From positions 1 to 32,639 of the IMG/VR virus record IMGVR_UViG_3300035698_025021: DNA of 32,639 nt; one strand, given 5' to 3'. The stretch's first letter is position 1; each line of letters starts with the position of its first letter. Under the pieces are notes generated by a model. It ran no database searches. It saw only the letters and a program-made list of their open reading frames with translations, and was not told where the DNA came from. Both the position numbers and the translations under genes were made by a program. The stretch comes from a virus. Shown piece after piece: positions 6,535 to 13,261 of this stretch.

Positions 6535-6893
6535 GTCGGTTGTCCTTTCATTATAGAAATATAGTCCTCATAAACCCTGTTCATGCTCTTGTTTTTCGTC
6601 ATTTCATTGACCTTTTTTGTCGCCGCGAGTTCGCGTTTTAAGGAATAAATCTCATGTCGCAAGTTTATGGTCTCGTTTAGGTGAATCCTCCTTGATTCAT
6701 CAAAAACCGCCTTAACTCTTTTTCCCTGAGTGACTAAATGTCCCTTTAACTCCAAAATAGTAAAAGATTGAATCCCAATCGGTATCAGAACGATAATAAT
6801 TACCATTATGTTAAAAACAATATCCGAAAATATTTCGGTTTTCTCCTGATTAATCTTCGGATATCGCTGACTATCAATTAAAATTTTGTGCAT
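6531..6893 (-). CDS. One-TM coiled-coil protein (120 aa)
   Basis: A polar N-terminus of about 23 residues precedes a hydrophobic segment (IVFNIMVIIIVLIPIGIQSF). A long charged helix with heptad spacing follows (EIYSLKRELAATKK), then the shared VNEMTKNK motif. This layout is common in small phage membrane proteins such as spanin-like or exclusion proteins. The start ATG 6893 overlaps the end of the RusA frame by 16 bases and has only a weak RBS, so it probably relies on coupling. Confidence 0.68.
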   Translation of the reverse strand: MHKILIDSQRYPKINQEKTEIFSDIVFNIMVIIIVLIPIGIQSFTILELKGHLVTQGKRVKAVFDESRRIHLNETINLRHEIYSLKRELAATKKVNEMTKNKSMNRVYEDYISIMKGQPT

Positions 6894-7197
6894 GCCCGAT
6901 CAAGCCTTTTCATTAATTCGTAATGGTCACTGTGATAAAATTTTCCGGCTTTGACTTCCCGATCATTGTCGTAAGCAACTCCTTGGAGCGCATCAGCGAC
7001 GCCTTTGAATACATTGTCTGTATCGCAACGAGTTTTTCCGGTGATAACAACTTTGAGTCCAACAGGGCCAGTAAATAACATGTCCGCACAAGCAATTTGA
7101 AATTCCGATATTTTTTGTATCCTGGATCTACCCATTTCGCCCTCTGCGTTGTTCGATAGTACGCCTTGATTATCGGGACCTTAAATGACAGTTGCAT
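6878..7197 (-). pseudogene. rusA: RusA-like Holliday junction resolvase split by a -1 frameshift
   Basis: The N-terminal part reads in one frame from ATG 7197 (MQLSFKVPIIKAYYRTTQ, then KWVDPGYKK). The diagnostic C-terminal part reads in another frame: GPVGLKVVITGK, CDTDNVFKGVADALQGV and AYDNDREV, which is the RusA signature with its acidic residues. The frames would join if the six-A run (complement of 7111-7116) were seven A. So either one base was lost, the run is a sequencing error, or the ribosome slips there. RusA cuts Holliday junctions and suits this recombination-rich phage. TTG/ATG starts further upstream (to 7230) would overlap the previous gene by 50 bases and are less likely. Confidence 0.75.
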
Positions 7198-7417
7198 TCT
7201 TATTCCGCTGAGCAGATTCGTCGTATTCATTATTAATCACTGCAAGCAAATATTTAAGTGATTTTCGTATCTGATTCCGCCCCTTCAGCCCATATTCTTC
7301 AATATACTTTTTTACAGGTGATGAGTGATACGACCCAACGGATAATGCTGCGGTTACATCCCCTGCACCCTCGCCTGGCACACTTATTCTCATCAATTCA
7401 ATGCTTTTTTTTAGCAA
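7181..7417 (-). CDS. Small hypothetical protein (78 aa)
   Basis: TTG 7417 is chosen because GGAGGTG sits seven bases upstream; the next ATG (7393 region, MRISVPGEG) has no such site. The protein has a short basic helix, a Gly/Ser-rich stretch and a helical C-terminal half (GRNQIRKSLKYLLAVINNEY), which could be a small HTH-like fold, but I see no recognised family. It overlaps the start of the RusA frame by 17 bases. Confidence 0.6.
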   Translation of the reverse strand: MLKKSIELMRISVPGEGAGDVTAALSVGSYHSSPVKKYIEEYGLKGRNQIRKSLKYLLAVINNEYDESAQRNKNATVI

Positions 7418-7419
7418 CT

Positions 7420-7605
7420 TTACACCTCCCTCAAGTCAAGTATTTTGCTCTTTGATTTCAGCGTCTTCACCGAATGTTCGAGCAGTTCGCGAGCAAATGT
7501 GCTCCAGGGACGCTCTCTTTTTTTCGCCTCTTTGTTCAACGCGGCTAATGTTTTAGGCCGCAGTCGGATATCTCCCTTTTTCATAGTTCTGCTATCGTTC
7601 ATCAT
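7420..7605 (-). CDS. Ribbon-helix-helix DNA-binding protein (61 aa)
   Basis: The core reads GDIRLRPKTLAALNKEAKKR then STFARELLEHSVKTL: one beta strand (DIRLR), helix 1, a turn with Pro-Trp-Ser, and helix 2. This is the Arc/CopG fold, which binds DNA as a dimer through the paired strands. The start overlaps the upstream stop as ATGA with GAGGAG before it. It lies in the operon driven by the promoter at 8405-8433, whose spacer holds a repeated TGTGG element, so it is a candidate autoregulator (inference). Confidence 0.75.
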   Translation of the reverse strand: MMNDSRTMKKGDIRLRPKTLAALNKEAKKRERPWSTFARELLEHSVKTLKSKSKILDLREV

Positions 7606-7922
7606 TCCGGCTCCTCTCTGAGCACCTGGTCAATCATGGCGTCATAACTATTGAATATCATTTCAGAAATCGCTACAGACATTATGCCGTCCTCCGCCTC
7701 ATCATCAAAATCAAGGCCGTTCTTTGTCTCAATCGACAACACTTTTATTTCTTTTATCCACCATCCGGTGAAGTCAGGGATATCGGTCAGCCATAATGGC
7801 ACGGGATTTTTAAAAAACTCCGGTTTAAACCTCAACTTTACAGTTATAAGCCCAAGATTCTCAGTCTCTTCCTCAATCAAAAACGTGCGCCAATGATCTG
7901 AGATTTCTTTATGCTCCACCAT
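7602..7922 (-). CDS. Tandem paralogue A, hypothetical (106 aa)
   Basis: ATG 7922 is preferred over GTG 7925, because the GGAGG site is seven bases before ATG and the aligned paralogue starts the same way (MVEHKEISDHWRTF against MIEHKDITTHWRTF). Later matches are LGLITVKLRFK, WIKEIKVLSIETKNGLDFD and the EE-rich end LREEPE. The fold looks beta-rich and similar to immunity-type or small enzyme-inhibitor proteins, but no family is recognised. The stop of the paralogue overlaps this start (TGATG). Confidence 0.72.
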   Translation of the reverse strand: MVEHKEISDHWRTFLIEEETENLGLITVKLRFKPEFFKNPVPLWLTDIPDFTGWWIKEIKVLSIETKNGLDFDDEAEDGIMSVAISEMIFNSYDAMIDQVLREEPE

Positions 7923-8197
7923 CACGACTCCTCCCTTAATGCCATTTCTACCATATTCGATTCCGCCTTAAGTATCATCACATTCATTTCGCAACCAGGA
8001 CGCCAATCTTTATCAAAATCAAGGCCATGTTCTGCCTGAAAGGACATTATTTTTATTTTAGATACGCACCATGACGGGATTTGCATGTCAAATTTTACCT
8101 TAAACTTCAATTCTATAGTTACAAGCCCAAGGACGATGTCTCTTTCCTCAATATAAAACGTGCGCCAATGAGTTGTTATGTCCTTGTGCTCTATCAT
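7922..8197 (-). CDS. Tandem paralogue B, hypothetical (91 aa)
   Basis: This is the partner of the gene at 7602-7922, with roughly 40-50% identity by eye over the aligned N-terminal two thirds (HWRTF, EHGLDFD, LREES). It is about 15 residues shorter, lacking the NPVPLWLTDIPDFTG insertion. ATG 8197 overlaps the upstream stop (ATGA). The pair results from a tandem gene duplication with later divergence. Confidence 0.72.
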   Translation of the reverse strand: MIEHKDITTHWRTFYIEERDIVLGLVTIELKFKVKFDMQIPSWCVSKIKIMSFQAEHGLDFDKDWRPGCEMNVMILKAESNMVEMALREES

Positions 8198-8376
8198 TTG
8201 CGGCCCCTTTTCCCATATGTTCCATCTTCCATCATCTGCTCTTTCCGTTCCATCAGCTTTGCCATTTTTTCCTTATAATGCTCGGGGCAATAAGTGTCGG
8301 TTACCCGTTTATCATCATACGGCGGTTTTTCTCCTAGAATTTTTCCACAAAATTTGACACAGCATCTTCTTATCAT
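8194..8376 (-). CDS. Small zinc-knuckle protein (60 aa)
   Basis: ATG 8376 has AAAGGGGG eight bases upstream. The sequence CCVKFCGKILGEKPP followed by TYCPEHYKEKM gives cysteines and a histidine that could bind one zinc, followed by a charged helix and a basic tail (GKRGRK). A GKxLGEK-P----VT---CPEH pattern occurs in small stand-alone bacterial zinc proteins. It is the first gene after the 8405-8433 promoter, so it is expressed first in that operon. Confidence 0.72.
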   Translation of the reverse strand: MIRRCCVKFCGKILGEKPPYDDKRVTDTYCPEHYKEKMAKLMERKEQMMEDGTYGKRGRK

Positions 8377-8404
8377 GGCAAGTCCCCCTTTCCCTTACAC
8401 CCAT

Positions 8405-8433
8405 AATGTACCACAAACGCCACACGCCGTCAA
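8405..8433 (-). promoter_or_regulatory. Leftward promoter with class A spacer element
   Basis: On the minus strand it reads TTGACG, a 17-base spacer and TACATT. The spacer GCGTGTGGCG-TT-TGTGG is nearly identical to that of the promoter at 13187-13215 (two differences) and repeats TGTGG with 9-base spacing. It would start transcription near 8398, ahead of the zinc-knuckle gene. The match of spacer sequence between two promoters suggests an operator rather than chance. Confidence 0.75.
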
Positions 8434-8447
8434 GTAAAAGAACAACT

Positions 8448-8900
8448 TCATATCAATACTCCTATTGCCTTTTTAGGCAAACCCCAGCAAAATCGCCAGA
8501 TCTTTTGCGGTAACGATATTTTAGGCTTCATACTAGGCAACCCACAATCGCGTGCTATTTCCTGTACTAATCCTGGCATGAGCAGGCTTTTTGTGTCTTT
8601 TTGAGTTTTTATTAGGCATTTGGGCGTTACCCTCCCTATTTTCTTGTCCAAACGTGCTATTGCTTTTTTGAATTTCTTCCACGCATGCCCCCCTCTTGCC
8701 GTTACTCCTATGACATGCCCCGAACTTTTTACGGGATGCCAGTAGGCCCATACGAGGGTAATAGGGCACCACATTAATCCCGATACAACAATCCACACCA
8801 TCAATCTTGTTTTCCATAAAGGCTTCCTTGTAAAACGATAAAGACTTAACGCTAAATACCCAACAATTCCCCAAAACACCCACGTCATTATGTTTTCCAT
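8448..8900 (-). CDS. Membrane protein with two TM segments (150 aa)
   Basis: ATG 8900 is preceded by GGGGAGGAAG. The first 55 residues hold two hydrophobic segments (WVFWGIVGYLALSLY and LMVWIVVSGLMWCPITLVWAY) separated by a basic loop. The rest is strongly basic and Lys/Trp-rich, probably cytoplasmic. No family is recognised. It ends 15 bases before the next promoter and is probably its own short unit behind the weak promoter at 8960-8988. Confidence 0.65.
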   Translation of the reverse strand: MENIMTWVFWGIVGYLALSLYRFTRKPLWKTRLMVWIVVSGLMWCPITLVWAYWHPVKSSGHVIGVTARGGHAWKKFKKAIARLDKKIGRVTPKCLIKTQKDTKSLLMPGLVQEIARDCGLPSMKPKISLPQKIWRFCWGLPKKAIGVLI

Positions 8901-8959
8901 GTCAACTTCCTCCCCACAAGTTATTGGTTGTTAGACTAAATACTTCCTCCATAGGTGTT

Positions 8960-8988
8960 TAATAGCATTTTTATTTTCTGCGTGTCAA
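8960..8988 (-). promoter_or_regulatory. Possible leftward promoter for the 150-aa membrane protein
   Basis: TTGACA (complement of 8983-8988) is followed after 17-18 bases by CTATTA/TATTAA. It lacks the conserved spacer of the other leftward promoters. Apart from this, the 190 bases between 8901 and 9090 show no gene. Confidence 0.35.
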
Positions 8989-9090
8989 ATTATTAAGTTT
9001 TCTCATCGGCTTCTCCGTTATTGGTTATCGTGTCAACTCCCCATCTCATAAGACTTTCTGGCTCAGCGTCCTAATTTGCGCCGTTATTCC

Positions 9091-9603
9091 TTACTCATCG
9101 GTAGTTATTAACTCACCGCCCGGCAGCATGTCTGCAGCAGGGAATTCGCTGCCAACCCTGGTTTGCATTGTCCTCGATGAGTCGCAACGCCTGCACTTTA
9201 TTCGCCAAATTCGATGAGGCTCTATTATTTTCACGTTACTTTGTCGATCCCTGTGAAATTTATCACAAAAGGCCTGATCGATATCAGTATGCCAGGGAAG
9301 CCCGAACTGATGAAGCTGGCGTGGTGATTGGTCGTCGCAACTTATGCGCTGCGCCCTATATAGAGTCTCCCGAAACTGAAAAAGTTCGAATTGCTTATCA
9401 CAGCTTTCGCAGGCAACAAGGCCTCCATTCTGAACGTCTGAATACCTAAAGCTAGCATTAAACAAGTATCTGCAATGTGGACAGATTATTTCAGCCGTTT
9501 TTTCCTCTAAGTCGAAGCAGTCATAGGCCATCCTTATGGTCCTGGCAACGTTTTTTGCTTTTTCCAGCAGGTCTTTTGTGGCGGCTTCAAGTTCCTTTCG
9601 CAT
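9091..9603 (-). CDS. Zinc-ribbon-like hypothetical protein (170 aa)
   Basis: ATG 9603 is chosen because AAGGAG is seven bases before it; an in-frame TTG at 9609 would sit directly on the RBS. An N-terminal helix (EAATKDLLEKAKNVARTIRM) precedes CPHC (about residue 41) and CESC (about 66), the spacing of a zinc ribbon. Further on come His-rich segments and CRRCDSS. The fold suggests nucleic-acid or protein binding. It is the last gene of the operon that starts at 13148. Confidence 0.7.
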   Translation of the reverse strand: MRKELEAATKDLLEKAKNVARTIRMAYDCFDLEEKTAEIICPHCRYLFNASFRYSDVQNGGLVACESCDKQFELFQFRETLYRAQRISCDDQSPRQLHQFGLPWHTDIDQAFCDKFHRDRQSNVKIIEPHRIWRIKCRRCDSSRTMQTRVGSEFPAADMLPGGELITTDE

Positions 9604-9605
9604 GC

Positions 9606-10046
9606 TCAATCTCCTTCCATGAATATTTTTTTACCAAGAAACCCCATGTTCCTCAGATGCAATTTTTCTACAAAAGTGTGATCCCTTTCATCATAAGTAA
9701 GATTTGCGATCACCTCCATTTTGCTCGTAAGCCAGCTGAATCCGTCTTTTGACGAATCACTCACGGAATATTCTTCTTCTGGTGACAGTTTCGCATTGCA
9801 AGAAAAAGATTCTTTAATTGAATCTTTGCCCAGCACTACGCTTCGCAGCCAAGCCGCCCCATGAAGGACATTCAGTTTATAGAACTCTCCTTCAGAATAA
9901 ATTAGACTTAGTTGAACAGGAAAATAGTGATCATCTGGATAATCACAATGCTTATAAAAGTCCAGAAGATGTTTAGCCTCAGTTTCATGCTCCTCAAGAC
10001 AATCCTTATTCTCCCAGACTTCGATCTCTCGCAGTTTTGTAAACAT
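9606..10046 (-). CDS. Hypothetical acidic protein (146 aa)
   Basis: ATG 10046 has AAGGAAG upstream. The protein is acidic, rich in Glu, His and Tyr, without membrane segments or cysteine pairs (HETEAKHLLDFYKHCDYPDD near residue 20; WLRSVVLGKDSIKESF mid-protein). No family is recognised. It lies 12 bases after the small membrane protein gene and next to the zinc-ribbon gene in the recombination operon. Confidence 0.68.
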   Translation of the reverse strand: MFTKLREIEVWENKDCLEEHETEAKHLLDFYKHCDYPDDHYFPVQLSLIYSEGEFYKLNVLHGAAWLRSVVLGKDSIKESFSCNAKLSPEEEYSVSDSSKDGFSWLTSKMEVIANLTYDERDHTFVEKLHLRNMGFLGKKIFMEGD

Positions 10047-10057
10047 TGTGGCTTCCT

Positions 10058-10249
10058 TTAGTCTTCTATTGAAATAAACCCCAGAACAAACCCGACTGGT
10101 GGCACAAATACGCCAACGGCTCTGATCACCTCCGCTTTATATGGTGATTTGAAGTCGCAATGTAATGCCCGGCCGATGTTTAATCCGTATCCGGTAAAAA
10201 ACAATAAAGAACAGATAATGAAAATAATTCCTAACTTGTATCTCTGCAT
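10058..10249 (-). CDS. Small two-TM protein (63 aa)
   Basis: The frame extends further upstream, but ATG 10249 has GAGGT eight bases before it and starts after the end of the SSB-like gene (10273), so it is the likely start. Two hydrophobic segments (LGIIFIICSLLFFTGYGL and VIRAVGVFVPPVGFVLGFI) flank a polar loop with a Cys. The size and layout fit small phage exclusion or membrane-modulating proteins, but there is no specific evidence. Confidence 0.62.
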   Translation of the reverse strand: MQRYKLGIIFIICSLLFFTGYGLNIGRALHCDFKSPYKAEVIRAVGVFVPPVGFVLGFISIED

Positions 10250-10272
10250 TCTGATACCTCTTTTTGTTTCAA

Positions 10273-10710
10273 TTAAAACGGTGGTTCGTCGTCCGTCAAT
10301 GAATCTTGCGATTGTGGTTCGTCGCAGGGAACACCTTCCTCGTATTTGCAATATTGGGCAACATTATTTTGCAATTTGCCTTTATATTCTGAATGTTTAT
10401 TTAAAATGCGCAGGTCTTTATTAACCCAGGCATTTGAATCTATCCTGAATTTGCCCTCAAACGGTTCGCCGATTACCTTTAAAAAATGTTTAATTAACCC
10501 TTGCAGCTCCGGATGGTCGGTTAATCTGTCTTTAAGGGGTTCCCCTTGATACAATCCATCTTTGACGTGGTAACCCATTTCAACCATGTCATTTCCCGCC
10601 TTAGATTTTTTGTCCGTTACTCCAGTGATGGTTACGTTAAAGTATCCCTCCGGCAGCAATTTGAACGGTTTTTGTTCCTGAACATTTGTAAAATCCTTTT
10701 TCTTGTACAT
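10273..10710 (-). CDS. SSB-like phage protein (DUF669 type), 145 aa
   Basis: The N-terminal half (LLPEGYFNVTITGVTDKKSKAGNDM, broken here across the core beta strands) and the following GLYQGEPLKDRL, then LIKHFLKVIGEPF, fit the DUF669 family of phage single-strand-binding-like proteins. The C-terminus is acidic and ends DDEPPF, mimicking the bacterial SSB tip that recruits repair proteins. It is next to the exonuclease gene (1-base gap), as expected for a recombination module. ATG 10710 has AAAAGGAG seven bases upstream. Confidence 0.8.
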   Translation of the reverse strand: MYKKKDFTNVQEQKPFKLLPEGYFNVTITGVTDKKSKAGNDMVEMGYHVKDGLYQGEPLKDRLTDHPELQGLIKHFLKVIGEPFEGKFRIDSNAWVNKDLRILNKHSEYKGKLQNNVAQYCKYEEGVPCDEPQSQDSLTDDEPPF

Positions 10711-10711
10711 G

Positions 10712-11329
10712 TCAATCTCCTTTTAGAATAGAATTAAGAATTAATTGTTTCGTCTTTATTGTTGCATTAATTTGTTCAGCCAAACAAGCAATAAACTTTT
10801 CATCTCTGTACGTCCGAATAACGAAAAGCCCGTCATTAAATTCAATGTCGGGGTGATATGAAACAAAATCGCACCATTGCCGGCCACTAACATAAAGGCC
10901 ACCCTGTGTTTGAGCGATATACTTTGTTGGCAGTTTCCCAGCCAATAAATATTTTAAATGTGTTTTTGCTATTGGCATCTTAATTTCAATCAATCCATCA
11001 TTATCAATAAGCCCATCAGGTGAATACCCATAATTTCCGCAATCACTAATTATAAAACCGACTTGATGAACAATATTTAATGAGTATTCTTGATATGCTT
11101 GCCGCGCCGATGGTTCCAACTCGATGCCGCGTGCCATGTCATAGCTCTGAAATGATTTCTCAACTGTTGACAAAAGCACCTGTGACGCTAACTCAAAGGC
11201 AACCTCCTTTTGTGATTCGCTCCTTTTCCCAGAGCTCGTAACCACTTTTGAGAAATTTGAGGCAGATAAAACTCCACGCTTTGCCTCAAACCATTCCGTA
11301 GACCCCTGTTCCATCTCAAGAATTTTCAC
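10712..11329 (-). CDS. YqaJ/lambda-exonuclease-type 5'-3' exonuclease (205 aa)
   Basis: The protein begins with QGSTEWFEAKRGVLSAS, then GIELEPSARQAY (Glu72), YSPDGLI (Asp105) and IEIKMP (Glu115, Lys117), followed by Q-TQGGLY. This is the PD-(D/E)XK arrangement of the YqaJ family, which resects double-stranded ends for phage recombination. The start is GTG 11329: GGAGG lies six bases upstream, inside the end of the 187-aa gene. Length is typical for the family. An intact active site suggests a working enzyme. Confidence 0.9.
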   Translation of the reverse strand: MKILEMEQGSTEWFEAKRGVLSASNFSKVVTSSGKRSESQKEVAFELASQVLLSTVEKSFQSYDMARGIELEPSARQAYQEYSLNIVHQVGFIISDCGNYGYSPDGLIDNDGLIEIKMPIAKTHLKYLLAGKLPTKYIAQTQGGLYVSGRQWCDFVSYHPDIEFNDGLFVIRTYRDEKFIACLAEQINATIKTKQLILNSILKGD

Positions 11330-11879
11330 GTTGCGCCTCCTGCTGCTGCGCTTTCGCCTCTATTTGCTTAATCAACTTTTGCAGTTTAAACTGTGGAAGA
11401 TCACAAATAGATTCAATTCCATATGCGGTACAAACCTTATCTATGTCAATTTCGTGCATGAATATAAGTCCTGCTACCGCTGACACCTCATCCGCAGTAA
11501 TAAGCTTTATGTTTTGCAGTGTTTCGGATTTCTCGTTTCGTACTCGCAGGCAGTCCACTTCAACGCCACTTACTTTTGTTCGCCCACAGTAGAGCTTGAT
11601 GGCCTTCCCCTGCGCATCCTCCATGAAAGACTTGCCCGTAACTCCGCATATTGTTTGGGCATTGACCTGGTTGCAAATAAACGGCTTTACCCAGGCATGC
11701 TTCTCCTTAAACCGAACAACGCGTTTTGCCTCTGATTTTAAAATAATGGGGTTTTCCACCTCCTCCCATTGGGCAGAGTCGATTGTCAAAACAACATCTT
11801 TCCCATTCGGAAGATCCCAGTGTCCTAAATAATTTTTGTTTGGATTCTGCAACCAATGTGTCTTTGTTTTATCATTCAT
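11316..11879 (-). CDS. Recombination-module protein accompanying the exonuclease (187 aa)
   Basis: The N-terminal region (WLQNPNKNYLGHWDLPNGKD, then KRVVRFKEK, WVKPFICNQVNAQTIC and GKAIKLYCGRTKV) is a pattern I know from phage genes beside YqaJ exonucleases. A C-terminal helix rich in Gln and Lys ends the protein. No RecT, Beta or ERF signature is seen, so it may be the annealing or DNA-binding partner; that is inference. It overlaps the gene before it (ATGA) and the exonuclease gene after it (14 bases). Confidence 0.75.
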   Translation of the reverse strand: MNDKTKTHWLQNPNKNYLGHWDLPNGKDVVLTIDSAQWEEVENPIILKSEAKRVVRFKEKHAWVKPFICNQVNAQTICGVTGKSFMEDAQGKAIKLYCGRTKVSGVEVDCLRVRNEKSETLQNIKLITADEVSAVAGLIFMHEIDIDKVCTAYGIESICDLPQFKLQKLIKQIEAKAQQQEAQRENS

Positions 11880-12925
11880 AACCGATCTCCCTTAATTTTA
11901 ATCCCCTTTAATTCAATTATTGCCGCGACGAGTAGGGACTGAACGCGCTCACCTTTTCGCTGATTGATACTTGACTTAAATGAGTATTTGGTCTTAAGTT
12001 CCTCAATTTCCGAAATAAAGTCTGATATTTTCTGCGAATCGCCCTTGCTTAATTCCGCTTGAATGCGCGCCTCCTGTTCCTCCTGTTTTTTCGCAGCGTC
12101 TTGCTCTATTTTAATTAAACGCTCAGCCTCAACCACCTTTTGCTTTTCTAATTCGGCGGCAATCGCTGCAGCATTTTCACGTTCCGCCCTTAACTCGGCT
12201 TCATGTTTTTCGGTTATGGCTTTATCTGCTATTGCGCGTTGTCGTTGCTCCTCTTCAATTGCTCGGTCTCGCTCTTCGCGTTCTTTTTTCAACTTCGCGT
12301 TTTCTTTATTAATTCTCTCCCGCTCTTCCTTTGCTGCAATCTCGGCAGCGGCCCTTTCCGCTTCTGCTTTTTCCTCAGCCGTAACTTTTTCCTCATAGTT
12401 TCTTTTTTTTGTTTGAAAATAAACCTCAAAAACATCATCCGGCATTAACGCAAAATCAATCCCTAACATATCATCAACGAAAAGGAATGGCGCGATTAGT
12501 TCTGATCGCTCAACCTGAAGTTTCTCTAAACGCGCCTTTTCTTGCGTCTCGAAATAACATTCTATTTCTTTTAATCTTTCTTCTTTTCTTGAAATAGCCC
12601 ACTTTAAAACATTACTTACGCCATCAATAGCCCTCCCTGCACGCAGATATTCCTCTTTTTGTGCTTTGCGTGCCTTTTCGGTTGATATTCTAACTTTTGC
12701 GATATCCAGCCGTAATCTTTTGGCCGCGATAACCACGTCATCGGCGATATTTGCTTCTGCCTCCGCTACTATTCTGTTGTATTGCTCCTCAAAGTCTTTT
12801 AGCGTATTTGCCATCGGCACAAAGATCGCTACTATTCGATCGGCCCTGCTTTTTTCGACAACTTGCAGTTCTGGCGTCATTATTATCATTTCATTCGTCG
12901 TGTTCATTAACCGTTGTTCATCCAT
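11876..12925 (-). CDS. Long coiled-coil protein of the recombination operon (349 aa)
   Basis: After MDEQRLMNTTNEM comes a helical N-terminal domain (FVPMANTLKDFEEQYNRIVA; RLRLDIAKVRISTEKARKAQ). A small central domain follows (about 145-175), then a long Glu/Lys/Arg/Ala coiled coil (about 175-285) and a C-terminal helical cap. Similar proteins sit near phage recombinases and exonucleases; from memory the N-terminal pattern is conserved but unassigned. ATG 12925 follows AAAAGGAGGCGGGGC. The RBS and first seven codons are duplicated at the next gene upstream. Confidence 0.78.
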   Translation of the reverse strand: MDEQRLMNTTNEMIIMTPELQVVEKSRADRIVAIFVPMANTLKDFEEQYNRIVAEAEANIADDVVIAAKRLRLDIAKVRISTEKARKAQKEEYLRAGRAIDGVSNVLKWAISRKEERLKEIECYFETQEKARLEKLQVERSELIAPFLFVDDMLGIDFALMPDDVFEVYFQTKKRNYEEKVTAEEKAEAERAAAEIAAKEERERINKENAKLKKEREERDRAIEEEQRQRAIADKAITEKHEAELRAERENAAAIAAELEKQKVVEAERLIKIEQDAAKKQEEQEARIQAELSKGDSQKISDFISEIEELKTKYSFKSSINQRKGERVQSLLVAAIIELKGIKIKGDRL

Positions 12926-12941
12926 GCCCCGCCTCCTTTTT
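12905..12941 (-). repeat. 37-bp duplicated start module, copy 1 (partner 13128-13164)
   Basis: It is identical to 13128-13164 at 36 of 37 positions and holds AAAAGGAGGCGGGGC, ATG and the codons for DEQRLM. The sequence on both sides is unrelated. Confidence 0.9.
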
Positions 12942-12947
12942 CATTTT

Positions 12948-13148
12948 TTAGTTACACTGCTTTCTGGATTCTTCCGCTAACTTTTTAGCCAAATCTAACA
13001 TATATTCTTTTTGGGCGCAGACCGCCAACATTCCAAACATATATTCACCCTCAACCTCAACCCACTTTTCTACTAACTCGGCATCTTTTGGCTCTGGGTA
13101 CAGATCGGCGATCACTTCCTTCGTGCCCATTAACCTTTGTTCATCCAT
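12948..13148 (-). CDS. Small protein sharing its start with the coiled-coil gene (66 aa)
   Basis: It starts MDEQRLMGTKEV, the same RBS and first seven codons as the gene at 12925, and then diverges to a short acidic helical protein with two Cys (MLAVCAQKEYMLDLAKKL, ending QCN). It is the first gene behind the promoter at 13187-13215, so it will be among the earliest products of the leftward operon. No family is recognised. Early position, small size and acidity fit a host-takeover protein or an adaptor, but this is only a guess. Confidence 0.7.
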   Translation of the reverse strand: MDEQRLMGTKEVIADLYPEPKDAELVEKWVEVEGEYMFGMLAVCAQKEYMLDLAKKLAEESRKQCN

Positions 13149-13164
13149 GCCCCGCCTCCTTTTT
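13128..13164 (-). repeat. 37-bp duplicated start module, copy 2 (partner 12905-12941)
   Basis: This is the RBS and first codons of the 66-aa gene. See the partner at 12905-12941. Confidence 0.9.
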
Positions 13165-13186
13165 TGTGTTGTTAATCAATGGCCCC

Positions 13187-13215
13187 ATTGTCCCACATCC
13201 GCCACACGCTGTCAA
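13187..13215 (-). promoter_or_regulatory. Leftward promoter of the recombination operon, class A spacer
   Basis: Minus strand: TTGACA, a 17-base spacer and GACAAT. The spacer GCGTGTGGCG-GA-TGTGG matches that of the 8405-8433 promoter except for two bases. The start point would be near 13180, about 30 bases before the first gene at 13148. Its -35 is only 11 bases from the -35 of a rightward promoter, so the two polymerases compete. Confidence 0.8.
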
Positions 13216-13226
13216 GAAGAAAATGC

Positions 13227-13255
13227 TTTAATAAAAATAGCTTATCTGCTATAAT
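13227..13255 (+). promoter_or_regulatory. Rightward promoter of the structured RNA
   Basis: It reads TTTAAT, a 17-base spacer and a perfect TATAAT (13250-13255). The predicted start is near 13262, just before the long hairpin. It is divergent from the 13187-13215 promoter. Confidence 0.65.
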
Positions 13256-13261
13256 GAATGC

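Noticed and set aside
6913-7230. 105-aa leftward frame as an independent gene
   Set aside because: After about residue 45 it loses any family resemblance, while RusA motifs continue in the neighbouring frame. It is treated as the 5' part of a split RusA gene.
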